Origin: Dokdonia sp. Hel_I_53
Lineage (GTDB): Bacteria > Bacteroidota > Bacteroidia > Flavobacteriales > Flavobacteriaceae
Direction: 5' to 3'
DNA length: 64,000 nt
Assembly: GCF_007827465.1 (NCBI RefSeq)
Contig: NZ_VISL01000001.1
Span: 2,499,001-2,563,000 of the forward strand
The translations under genes were made by a program, and so were the position numbers. This document shows positions 43,580-52,251 of this stretch, piece after piece. Each line of letters begins with the position of its first letter. The first letter of the stretch is position 1. The notes under the pieces were generated by a model. The model was not told the origin of the DNA. It worked only from the letters and a program-made list of their open reading frames with translations, and ran no database searches.

Positions 43580-45235
43580 TTATCTTGGGCTTTTTGCTCT
43601 TTTAGATTTTGACCCTACTCTTGACATTGCATTACGGAAACCAATGTCGTCTGTAGCCATTCCTTGAGGAAGGAAGCGTCTTTGAGCTGGATCTAACCAA
43701 TAAGCTCTATCTCTCCAAGACCCACCTTTATACACTCGTACTTCGTCATTTACTAAAGATGTTCTTTTATTTGAGTTATCGTAAGTACGATCTAATTCGC
43801 CATCTTCATTTTTATTAATACTGTGTGTAGGTGCATTGTACATGCGTCTCTCGGTATTATCTGCATCTTGATTAAAAGATTCAAAATATCTTGTAGATCG
43901 TCTGTCTCCATCTCTGTAGTTACGGTTGTCACTTGTTGAGAATTGAGTTCTTAAATATGTGTCTTCTTCTGTTACAGGAACTTGGAGTATTTCTCCAGGT
44001 AGGTCACGTGCGATGATAGTTCCATCAGCAATAGTGTCATATACAATAGAGTCTGTACTTACTACTTTTACCTTTCCATCTTCTCCTATAGCATTTTTTG
44101 TATAGACATTACCACGATAGTAGTTAAAATCGTTAAACTCATCATCAACTATTGGGCGATATACATCTGCTACCCATTCTGAAACATTACCAGCCATATC
44201 ATATAACCCGAAATCATTAGGTTCATATGTTTTAACCTCTGCAGTAATATCTGCATTATCATCAGACCATCCAGCGATTCCTCCGTAATCTCCATCTGCT
44301 TGTTTAAAGTTTGCGAGATGATCTCCACGAGTACGGCGTTTTGAAGAACGTGTATAAGAACCATCCCAAGGATATTTCTTACGTCCACGGTATACATTGT
44401 AGCTCCTTAATTCTGTAAGGCCAAGTGCTGCATATTCCCACTCTGCTTCTGTTGGAAGTCTATATTTCGGTAAGAGAATACCGTCACTAAGTTGTACGAA
44501 AATGTCTGTACTGTCATTTGCTTTCATTCTGCGCTCACTCGATCTTCCTCCACGAGCAAGACTGTCGCTACCACCGTATGTAAGTGTAGGTGCATTCAAA
44601 TAAGTATCGGTATCAAATGTGGAAGAAGCATCAACATCAAAACGGGCTCCACGAGCTGTATAGCCTTGCTCTTCTAAAATAAGTTCATTTACACGATTTG
44701 ATCTCCAGTTTGAAAACTCGACTGCTTGTAACCAATTTACTCCAACTACTGGGTAGTTTGCATACGCAGGATGACGTAAGTAGTTTTCTGTCATCGTTTC
44801 GTTAAAACCTAAACGATTTCTCCACACTAAAGTGTCTGGAAGTGCCCCTTTATAAATATTTCTATAATTTGGATCAGAAGGAGGGAAGACCTTCTTTAAC
44901 CAATCAAGGTATTCTAGGTACATACCATTTGTAACCTCAGTTTCATCTATGTAAAATGATTGAATGTGCTGTTGATTAGGAGCGTTATTCCAATCGTGCA
45001 TTACATCATCCTGTACTTTACCCATGGTGAAAGTACCACCTTCTACGAATACTAAACCAGGCCCAGTAGCTTGTTCTTGATAATCCGTTTTTAGTTTAAA
45101 GCCGCCGTCTCTTCCGTCGACATTCCAACCTGTTCCTCGCGAGCTATCTTTGTAGTTGTTTGATTTACTACAACTTGCTAGCATAAAAGATAACGTTGCT
45201 AGCGCCAGCATTTTTAATGCAAAGTGTGATTTCAT
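43580..45235 (-). CDS. gldJ: Gliding motility lipoprotein GldJ
   Basis: 551 residues from the ATG at 45235, which opens a lipoprotein signal (LSFMLASC). The formylglycine-generating-enzyme (sulfatase-modifying) fold is visible: GGTFTMGKVQDD, YIDETEVTNGMYLEYL, YPVVGVNWLQAVEFSNWRS, RLPTEAEWEYAALG, GLYDMAGNVSEWVADV and, near the C-terminus, YKGGSWRDRAYWLDPA then IGFRNAMSR. GldJ is an outer-membrane lipoprotein needed for gliding and stability of GldK-type type IX secretion parts. Its placement next to murF and divergent from porU supports the assignment. Confidence 0.92.
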   Translation of the reverse strand: MKSHFALKMLALATLSFMLASCSKSNNYKDSSRGTGWNVDGRDGGFKLKTDYQEQATGPGLVFVEGGTFTMGKVQDDVMHDWNNAPNQQHIQSFYIDETEVTNGMYLEYLDWLKKVFPPSDPNYRNIYKGALPDTLVWRNRLGFNETMTENYLRHPAYANYPVVGVNWLQAVEFSNWRSNRVNELILEEQGYTARGARFDVDASSTFDTDTYLNAPTLTYGGSDSLARGGRSSERRMKANDSTDIFVQLSDGILLPKYRLPTEAEWEYAALGLTELRSYNVYRGRKKYPWDGSYTRSSKRRTRGDHLANFKQADGDYGGIAGWSDDNADITAEVKTYEPNDFGLYDMAGNVSEWVADVYRPIVDDEFNDFNYYRGNVYTKNAIGEDGKVKVVSTDSIVYDTIADGTIIARDLPGEILQVPVTEEDTYLRTQFSTSDNRNYRDGDRRSTRYFESFNQDADNTERRMYNAPTHSINKNEDGELDRTYDNSNKRTSLVNDEVRVYKGGSWRDRAYWLDPAQRRFLPQGMATDDIGFRNAMSRVGSKSKRAKSPR

Positions 45236-45446
45236 AGGTTTTTGTTCATTAGATTTAAGAGCGCAATATAGGAAAAACTCGTTAAAGTGCAAGTATTTTA
45301 CGATGATATGCTCAAATTTATTTTCGGTGCTAATAATCTATATAATAACGCCGCTTTTATTTCTTTATTATTGTCTTGCAAAAATACTTTATTTGCACAA
45401 GTTTTTACTTATCATACTAAGAATAATACCCTTACGTTAGCTACAT

Positions 45447-48400
45447 ATGAAATTACTTTTTACCTGTCTTATTTTTTTTGCTACAAATTTGTACGCGCAA
45501 AAGGATTCTTTTTCTATTCAATGGGAATCAAGTAAAAATGATTCAGAAAAAAATGGGGAGCGTTTGTATTTGCATCTTACAGAAAGCGAAGAAGGTGTTT
45601 GGTCTTATCAAGAGCAATGGCTTTTACCGCAACCCATAAATGCTTCTTCAACAAAGCTGGTTAATATAAGTTATGAGCCAGTCCCTAGAAGCTGGCTTTC
45701 AAAATTGAACCCTAATAAAGTACCTAATGAACCCAGAGCGATTTTTGCAACTGCTACTTCAAGAAGTGATCATTATGCAGTTGTTAAATTTTCTCCATTT
45801 GTGAAGCAAAATGGGCAAATTTATAGAGTGGTCAGTGGTGAGGTTGATTACGCTTTCGCGAAAGCGCAACCTACTTCTTATAAATCGTCTTTACCAATTA
45901 CTAATAGTATTCTTGCTAATGAAAACCTCTACAAATTTTATGTAGAAAATACTGGTGTCCATAGAATTGATAGAGAATTCTTAAGTAATTTAGGTGTCAA
46001 TACTAATGCTATAAACCCTCAACGAATCAAGGTGTATGGTTTGGGTGGTTCTCCTTTACCCCTGCGTAATAGTGATAATAACACCTATGATTTAAGAGAA
46101 ATCCCCGTACAAGTTACAGGTGAAGAAGATGGTTCTTTTGACTCAAATGATGATATTTTATTCTATGGTGAGAGTACTTATAAATATCACGAAGAGTTGA
46201 ATACGCATATTAACCCTTATTCTAATAAGTCTTACTATTATATTACTGTAGAGGGAGCAAACGGTCTTAGAGTACAGCCATATACGGAGCCTGTAGGGAC
46301 TCAAGTTGCGACTTTTTCAACATATGATCAGTATGCATTTCATGAAGAAGATAATACAAATATTGTGCGCATTGGCCGTCGTTGGTTTGGTGAGCGGTTT
46401 AATTTTGAAACAAATCAAAGTTTTGAGTTTAGTTTACCAAATGCTATTCCTGGAGAGATAGCTAGGCTCAAAGTAGTAGTCGCAGCTGTTTCAGAAAGTG
46501 CGACTTCTTTTGATATTTCCGTTAATGGAGTGGTAGTGGGTACAATACCCCTTGCTGCGATATCAACAATTTCCCTTGCACGTGGAAATCAGATAGAAAT
46601 CGATGTTCCTATAAATAGCCAGTCTGCTATTGTAACACTTACATATAACAATAATGGTAATCCTTCAAGTACAGGGTATTTAGACTACATAAGTTTAGAT
46701 GTTCCCTCCCAGTTAACGGGCACAGGTGATCAATTTATTTTTAAAAATAATTCAGCAGCAGCGCAGTCAGGAATTGGCGCTTATGAATTGAATGAAATGC
46801 AAGAATATACTCAAATATGGGAGGTGACAGATCAAACAGATATACGTGCGTTGCCTTTGGGAGGATCTCCGGATGTAGTTTTTAAGAGTATGCTCGGGAG
46901 TGAACGTAAGTTTGTAGCTGTTACTACTAGGGATTATTTCTTACCCTTGCGCGAAAGCGGAAATTCTCAAGTAACAAGACAAAATTTAAAAGGCACGGTT
47001 TTTCAAGGCCCTAACGGGACTTTTGAAGATGTAGATTATCTGATGGTGACAAGTAATTTATTGCGACCTCAGGCCGAAAGACTCGCGCAGCATAATAGAT
47101 TATATCGTGGACTGAATGTCAAGACTGTTACTCTAGAAGAAATCTACGAAGAATTTGGTGGGGGACGACAAGATATAGGGGCAATACGTAATTTTATTAA
47201 GTATGTATATGATAATGCTTCAAGCGATGTTGAGAGGGTAAAATATGTTTGTCTTTTTGGAGATACTTCTGTAGATTATAAGGATCGCATACCTGCAAAT
47301 AACAATGTGATGCCTACTTTTCAAACGTACGAAAGTTTTAGTCTTGTAAGCTCATTTATGAGTGACGACTTTTACGGATCTATGGATCCAGATGAAGGTA
47401 CTATGCGTTCAACAGATAGATTAGATATAGCTGTAGGTCGAATTGTTGCAGATACTCCTCAACTTGCAGCAACCATAGTGGACAAAATTATAAATTATAA
47501 TGACCGTTCATCTTATGGCCGATGGCGTAATAATTTTGTCCTTGTTTCTGATGATGTTGATGAGGTTTTTGAATTTACAGAGCTTCAAGGCACCTTAGAT
47601 GATCTTGGTGATCAAATAAGTATGCAAAAACCTTTTGTAAACGTTTATAAAATACATAGTGATGCCTTTAGGCAGCAATCCTCTGCAGGGGGTAATAGGT
47701 ACCCAAAAGTAAATGAGGCTATAGCAAATGCGATTGAGGTAGGCTCTCTAGTGGTTACCTATCTTGGTCATGGGGGCGAGGAATTACTTGCCTCAGAAGC
47801 TATTGTCACTCAAAATGATATCGATAGACTTGATAATGGGGAGAAACTCCCGCTTATTGTTACAGTTACTTGTGAATTTGGAAAATTTGACAATCCAGAA
47901 CGACCTACTGGAGGAGAGCGTCTCTTGTGGAATCCCAATGGGGGTGCGGTTGGTATGGTTACAACAACCCGAGAGATAAGTGTTAGTTTAGGTGTGCAGT
48001 TTAATAATGTACTTGCGGGAGAAATATTCTCTTTTGGGAGTAATGTAGTTGAAAGTGTTGCCGAAAATCTGAGAGCATCAAAAAATACTATTCCTAACGG
48101 TTTGCGGCGAGTTATTTTTTTCTGCGGAGACCCAGCAATGAAGCTTGCGTTTCCAAAACCAGATATACAGCTTACTGCAATTAATGATATAGCTGTGGGC
48201 ACCACATTGCCAGAATTAAAAGCCCTTGATCTTGTAAAAATGAGTGGAAGAGTGTTGAATGAATCTGGACAGATATTATCTGATTATAGCGGAACACTAG
48301 CGGTGACTCTTTTTGATAAGCGTATTGAAAGGCAAACGTTAGGAAACGACGGTACAACAAATGGTGCAGGTGAACTTCTCATAATGGATTTTACCACTCT

Positions 48401-49259
48401 AGGTGCGATTCTCTATAGGGGGCAAGCATCAGTGACTAATGGAAATTTTGAATTTACTTTTCGGATGCCTCGAGATACCTCAATTCCTTTAGGTAATGGG
48501 AGGCTTAATTTTTATGCCGAGCGCACGGGTGCCTTAGAGGATCAAACTGGTGTGAATATGAACATCATTGTAGGGGGGCTTAATGAAAATGCACCAGAAG
48601 ATAACGAAGGTCCAAAAATAAGTCTCTTCATGAATGATGAAAACTTTGTGGATGGCGGTATCACAAATGACTCGCCTATTATATTAGCAAAGTTAGAAGA
48701 TGAGAACGGAATTAATACAGCGAGTGGTATAGGTCATGATATGATTGCTATCATTGATGGTGACGAAACTAACCCTATTGTATTGAATGATTTTTATGAA
48801 ACAGATGTTGATGATTTTATGAAAGGGACTGCTGCGAGGAAATTAAGGGATTTAGAATCTGGCTTACATACCCTTTCTTTTAAAGCTTGGGATGTTTATA
48901 ATAACAGCTCAACAGCAGAATTGCAGTTTGTTGTGGCAGGTAATGAAGAGCTTGAAATTAATAACGTACTTAATTACCCAAACCCATTTGTTAATTATAC
49001 AGAGTTTTGGTTTAATCATAATAGGCCTTTTGAGCCACTTGATGTTCAAGTTCAAATTTTTACTGTAACTGGCAAAGTGATCAAAACTATTAATCAGTCA
49101 ATAGTTACAGATGGATTTTTATCTAGAGATATTACATGGAATGGGCTCGATGATTTTGGACAAGCTTTAGGAAAAGGTGTGTACGTGTATAAGATTACCG
49201 TAAAATCTACGTTAACTAACAAGCAAGTGGAAAAAATCGAGAAGCTCGTAATCCTCTAA
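45447..49259 (+). CDS. porU: Type IX secretion system sortase PorU
   Basis: 1270 residues with a signal peptide (MKLLFTCLIFFATNLYAQ). It contains a peptidase C25 (gingipain-like) domain with catalytic His in TYLGHGGEELL and Cys in VTVTCEFGKFDN (about residues 775 and 808). The C-terminus is a T9SS-type domain (NVLNYPNPFVNYTEF to GKGVYVYKI). PorU cleaves the C-terminal signal of T9SS cargo and attaches it to the surface with PorV. One perfect palindrome (45851) and one decayed copy (46945) lie inside. Divergent from gldJ across a 211-base gap where I found no strong promoter. Confidence 0.93.
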   Translation: MKLLFTCLIFFATNLYAQKDSFSIQWESSKNDSEKNGERLYLHLTESEEGVWSYQEQWLLPQPINASSTKLVNISYEPVPRSWLSKLNPNKVPNEPRAIFATATSRSDHYAVVKFSPFVKQNGQIYRVVSGEVDYAFAKAQPTSYKSSLPITNSILANENLYKFYVENTGVHRIDREFLSNLGVNTNAINPQRIKVYGLGGSPLPLRNSDNNTYDLREIPVQVTGEEDGSFDSNDDILFYGESTYKYHEELNTHINPYSNKSYYYITVEGANGLRVQPYTEPVGTQVATFSTYDQYAFHEEDNTNIVRIGRRWFGERFNFETNQSFEFSLPNAIPGEIARLKVVVAAVSESATSFDISVNGVVVGTIPLAAISTISLARGNQIEIDVPINSQSAIVTLTYNNNGNPSSTGYLDYISLDVPSQLTGTGDQFIFKNNSAAAQSGIGAYELNEMQEYTQIWEVTDQTDIRALPLGGSPDVVFKSMLGSERKFVAVTTRDYFLPLRESGNSQVTRQNLKGTVFQGPNGTFEDVDYLMVTSNLLRPQAERLAQHNRLYRGLNVKTVTLEEIYEEFGGGRQDIGAIRNFIKYVYDNASSDVERVKYVCLFGDTSVDYKDRIPANNNVMPTFQTYESFSLVSSFMSDDFYGSMDPDEGTMRSTDRLDIAVGRIVADTPQLAATIVDKIINYNDRSSYGRWRNNFVLVSDDVDEVFEFTELQGTLDDLGDQISMQKPFVNVYKIHSDAFRQQSSAGGNRYPKVNEAIANAIEVGSLVVTYLGHGGEELLASEAIVTQNDIDRLDNGEKLPLIVTVTCEFGKFDNPERPTGGERLLWNPNGGAVGMVTTTREISVSLGVQFNNVLAGEIFSFGSNVVESVAENLRASKNTIPNGLRRVIFFCGDPAMKLAFPKPDIQLTAINDIAVGTTLPELKALDLVKMSGRVLNESGQILSDYSGTLAVTLFDKRIERQTLGNDGTTNGAGELLIMDFTTLGAILYRGQASVTNGNFEFTFRMPRDTSIPLGNGRLNFYAERTGALEDQTGVNMNIIVGGLNENAPEDNEGPKISLFMNDENFVDGGITNDSPIILAKLEDENGINTASGIGHDMIAIIDGDETNPIVLNDFYETDVDDFMKGTAARKLRDLESGLHTLSFKAWDVYNNSSTAELQFVVAGNEELEINNVLNYPNPFVNYTEFWFNHNRPFEPLDVQVQIFTVTGKVIKTINQSIVTDGFLSRDITWNGLDDFGQALGKGVYVYKITVKSTLTNKQVEKIEKLVIL
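45851..45866. repeat. 16-bp iterated palindrome (perfect), inside porU
   Basis: CGCTTTCGCGAAAGCG; read as AFAKA (context VDYAFAKAQPT). Confidence 0.95.
46945..46960. repeat. Degraded iterated palindrome, inside porU
   Basis: CCTTGCGCGAAAGCGG: right arm intact, left arm with substitutions; read as LRESGN, i.e. the RFRES frame eroded. Confidence 0.65.
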
Positions 49260-49279
49260 ACCTAAAAATATAAAAAGTC

Positions 49280-49287
49280 TATATTTG
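49280..49287 (+). promoter_or_regulatory. Putative -7 box (TATATTTG) for porV
   Basis: Matches TAnnTTTG, 17 bases before the porV ATG, so porV may be transcribed separately from porU. Confidence 0.55.
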
Positions 49288-49304
49288 CCAAAATTCTATC
49301 TTTT

Positions 49305-50498
49305 ATGAATAAGTTTTCTCTACTGCTTTTGGTAGTTTTTCTATTGTCTTCTACTATTGTGAGTGCTCAGCAAGATGACCGTAATGCAATAACAACAGCT
49401 GTTCCTTTTATTATAATCGCAGGTGATGCTAAAGCTGCTGGAATGGGGGAGCAGGGTGTTGCAACTAGCCCCGATGCTTACTCAGGGCAATGGAATCCAG
49501 CAAAAATGGCTTTTATAGAAAGTAAATACAGTGTAGGTTTCAATTATACGCCCTATTTAGGGAATCTTGTTAATGATATTGGTTTAATGCAATTGTCTTA
49601 TGTAAATCGTCTTGACGAGCGTAGTGCATTTGGTGCTAGCTTACGATATTTTAGTTTAGGGACTATAAATACAAGAAGAGATGCTAGTGACGTGGGTCTT
49701 GATGTAAAGCCTAACGAGTTTGCTTTTGATGCTACGTACGCATTAAAACTTGATGATCAATTTTCAATGGCAGTGTCAGGACGCTTTTTACAGAGTAATT
49801 TGAGATTGAACGGTCTTGATGATTTACAAGATGCAAGTCCAGCGAGTTCTTTTGGGGTAGATATTGGGGCTTACTATCAATCTGAGCAAAAAACATATAC
49901 AGATTTTGATGGTCGCTGGAGGGGAGGTCTTAATATCTCAAATATAGGTCCTAAGGTTAAATATAGTGATGCTGGAGAGGAAAATTTTATACCAACCAAT
50001 CTAAAGATTGGGGGAGGTTTTGACTTCATACTAGATGATTATAATGAAGTGTTTGTGGGGTTAGAATTTAATAAATTACTGGTACCTACACCTCCAAGAT
50101 TCGGGAGAGTAGATTCTAATGGTGATGGAGAAATTACAAATGATGACGATGTCGTGATTGTTGCGGGTCAAGATGATGATGTAAACTTTTTTACTGGAAT
50201 TTTTCAATCATTTGGAGATGCTCCAGATGGGTTTAGTGAAGAACTCAAAGAGATAACATGGTCATTAGCGGCAGAGTATACCTATGATGATGTTTTTGCA
50301 CTGAGATTGGGGTACTTTAACGAAAGTGATCTAAAAGGGGCTCGTAAGTTTGCAACCTTAGGAGCTGGCTTTGAATTTAACTCTATTGACTTAGACCTTT
50401 CTTATTTGTTCTCAACAGGTTCTGTGAGAAGTCCTTTAGAAAATACACTTCGATTTGGTCTTACATTTAGTTTTGGTGATAAATACGAAGAGTATTAA
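49305..50498 (+). CDS. porV: Type IX secretion outer-membrane protein PorV (LptO)
   Basis: 397 residues with a signal peptide (cleavage after VSAQ) and a beta-barrel pattern of alternating hydrophobic strands. The N-terminal PFIIIAGDAKAAGMGEQGVATSPDAYS segment and the closing NTLRFGLTFSFG strand are typical of the PorV/FadL-like family. PorV shuttles T9SS cargo from the translocon to the PorU attachment complex. It directly follows porU. Confidence 0.92.
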   Translation: MNKFSLLLLVVFLLSSTIVSAQQDDRNAITTAVPFIIIAGDAKAAGMGEQGVATSPDAYSGQWNPAKMAFIESKYSVGFNYTPYLGNLVNDIGLMQLSYVNRLDERSAFGASLRYFSLGTINTRRDASDVGLDVKPNEFAFDATYALKLDDQFSMAVSGRFLQSNLRLNGLDDLQDASPASSFGVDIGAYYQSEQKTYTDFDGRWRGGLNISNIGPKVKYSDAGEENFIPTNLKIGGGFDFILDDYNEVFVGLEFNKLLVPTPPRFGRVDSNGDGEITNDDDVVIVAGQDDDVNFFTGIFQSFGDAPDGFSEELKEITWSLAAEYTYDDVFALRLGYFNESDLKGARKFATLGAGFEFNSIDLDLSYLFSTGSVRSPLENTLRFGLTFSFGDKYEEY

Positions 50499-50504
50499 TA
50501 GTAT

Positions 50505-50987
50505 ATGAAAAAAATAAAAATAGAATCGTTTTTGGAAGTTTTTGAATCAGTAGATGCACTTCCAGAAACGATTTCTGCATTAATGGAAACTGCATTTGAA
50601 GCTAGAGAGAAGGCATATGCACCTTATTCTAATTTCTACGTAGGTGCTGCACTATTGTTAAACAATGGAGAGACAATTTCTGGTAACAATCAAGAGAATG
50701 CAGCATATCCTTCTGGTCTTTGCGCAGAACGCACAGCAATCTACTATGCATCTGCAAAGTATCCGCACGCTAAGATGGTAGCTATGGCGATTACTGCTAG
50801 GGCAAAAGAAAAAGTCACTACAACGCCTATTCCGCCCTGCGGGTCATGTCGTCAGGCCATAGCAGAATATGAAATTAAACAAAAATCACCTATTCCATTA
50901 TATTTTATGGGAGAGCGTGGTGAGGTGATGAAAAGTGATTCTTTGGAGAATTTACTACCATTCTTATTTACTGCAGATTACTTATAG
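50505..50987 (+). CDS. cdd: Cytidine deaminase
   Basis: 160 residues. The zinc-binding and catalytic motif CAERTAIYYA (Cys-Ala-Glu) and PPCGSCRQ are both present, with the AYAPYSNFYVGAAL substrate loop. Deaminates cytidine and deoxycytidine to uridine forms in pyrimidine salvage. Starts 6 bp after porV on the same strand. Confidence 0.95.
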   Translation: MKKIKIESFLEVFESVDALPETISALMETAFEAREKAYAPYSNFYVGAALLLNNGETISGNNQENAAYPSGLCAERTAIYYASAKYPHAKMVAMAITARAKEKVTTTPIPPCGSCRQAIAEYEIKQKSPIPLYFMGERGEVMKSDSLENLLPFLFTADYL

Positions 50988-51058
50988 GATAAATACGTTA
51001 ATGATAATTATTAAATAAGTTGACTTCTTCTCTTTGCCTTATTTATTGCTATCCTTAT

Positions 51059-51074
51059 AATTTTCGCGAAAGCG
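51059..51074. repeat. Degraded iterated palindrome, intergenic
   Basis: AATTTTCGCGAAAGCG: right arm and centre intact, left arm lost. It lies in the 262-base gap between cdd and pdhA; the rest of that gap holds only the pdhA promoter. Confidence 0.65.
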
Positions 51075-51202
51075 AAATCTTTTTGAATAAAGTCATTTTT
51101 TGACCAAAAGTTATTGTTAGATAAAGAATTTTCATTGTTTCAATTTACTCGTTTGCGTATTAATTTTTACAAGATACAGTTTCTCAAATCTCCTTAAAGT
51201 GT

Positions 51203-51210
51203 TATTTTTG
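51203..51210 (+). promoter_or_regulatory. Putative -7 box (TATTTTTG) for pdhA
   Basis: Matches TAnnTTTG, 39 bases before the pdhA ATG. Confidence 0.55.
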
Positions 51211-51249
51211 ATAGTAGTTCAAATTTGAGCTACTTTTATACGCGTATAG

Positions 51250-52248
51250 ATGAAAAAAATTACCAAAAAGACGTATCTTAATTGGTACGAAGAAATGCTT
51301 TTCTGGCGTAAGTTTGAAGACAAACTTGCTCAAGTATATATTCAACAAAAAGTTCGAGGGTTCTTACACCTATACAACGGACAGGAGGCTATCCTGGCGG
51401 GATCTCTTCATGCAATGGATTTATCAAAGGATAAAATGATTACTGCTTATCGTAATCACGTACAACCTATAGGTATGGGGGTAGACCCTAAGCGCGTAAT
51501 GGCAGAGCTTTTTGGGAAAGCAACAGGAACTTCTCAAGGGCTAGGTGGGTCTATGCATATTTTCTCTAAGGAAAAAGGATTCTATGGAGGTCACGGTATT
51601 GTGGGAGGTCAAATCCCATTAGGTGCGGGTATGGCTTTTGGAGATAAGTATAATGATACTGGAGCTGTCACGCTTTGCTTTTTTGGTGATGGTGCAGCAC
51701 GTCAAGGCTCTCTACACGAAACATTCAACATGGCGATGCTTTGGAAACTACCTGTAGTATTTTGTGTTGAAAATAATGGTTATGCGATGGGTACCTCTGT
51801 GGCGCGTACTGCAAACCATGAAGATATTTGGAAGTTAGGTCTTGGCTATGAGATGCCTTGTGGTCCAGTAGACGCAATGGATCCAGTAGCTGTGGCTGAA
51901 GCAATAGATGAAGCAATGGAACGAGCACGTCGTGGTGATGGACCTACATTTTTGGAACTAAAAACCTATCGTTATAGAGGGCATTCCATGTCTGATGCGC
52001 AGCATTATAGAACTAAAGATGAGGTGGCAGAGTATCAAAAAATAGACCCTATAACTCAAGTAAAGCAAATTTTACTTGATAAGAAATATGCCACAGAAGA
52101 AGAAATCAAGGAGATGGATAAGAATGTAAAAAAACGTGTAGCAGCATGTGAAAAATTTGCAGATGAAAGCCCATTTCCAGATATTAATGTCATGTATGAT
52201 GTCGTATATGAGCAAGAAGATTATCCATTTATATCTCATAAATTATAA
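51250..52248 (+). CDS. pdhA: Pyruvate dehydrogenase E1 component, alpha subunit
   Basis: 332 residues. E1-alpha hallmarks: RKFEDKLAQVY, QEAILAGSLHAM, YRNHVQPIGMG, and the thiamine-diphosphate motif GDGAAR followed by NNGYAMGTSV; the phosphorylation-loop-like YRYRGHSMSDAQHYR is present. Decarboxylates pyruvate and passes acetyl to the E2 lipoyl domains. The beta subunit gene is not adjacent; it must be elsewhere. The E2 gene begins 3 bp downstream. Confidence 0.93.
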   Translation: MKKITKKTYLNWYEEMLFWRKFEDKLAQVYIQQKVRGFLHLYNGQEAILAGSLHAMDLSKDKMITAYRNHVQPIGMGVDPKRVMAELFGKATGTSQGLGGSMHIFSKEKGFYGGHGIVGGQIPLGAGMAFGDKYNDTGAVTLCFFGDGAARQGSLHETFNMAMLWKLPVVFCVENNGYAMGTSVARTANHEDIWKLGLGYEMPCGPVDAMDPVAVAEAIDEAMERARRGDGPTFLELKTYRYRGHSMSDAQHYRTKDEVAEYQKIDPITQVKQILLDKKYATEEEIKEMDKNVKKRVAACEKFADESPFPDINVMYDVVYEQEDYPFISHKL

Positions 52249-52251
52249 GCT

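Noticed and set aside
47810..48205. 131-codon open frame on the minus strand inside porU
   Set aside because: Shadow of the strongly supported peptidase C25 coding sequence on the plus strand.
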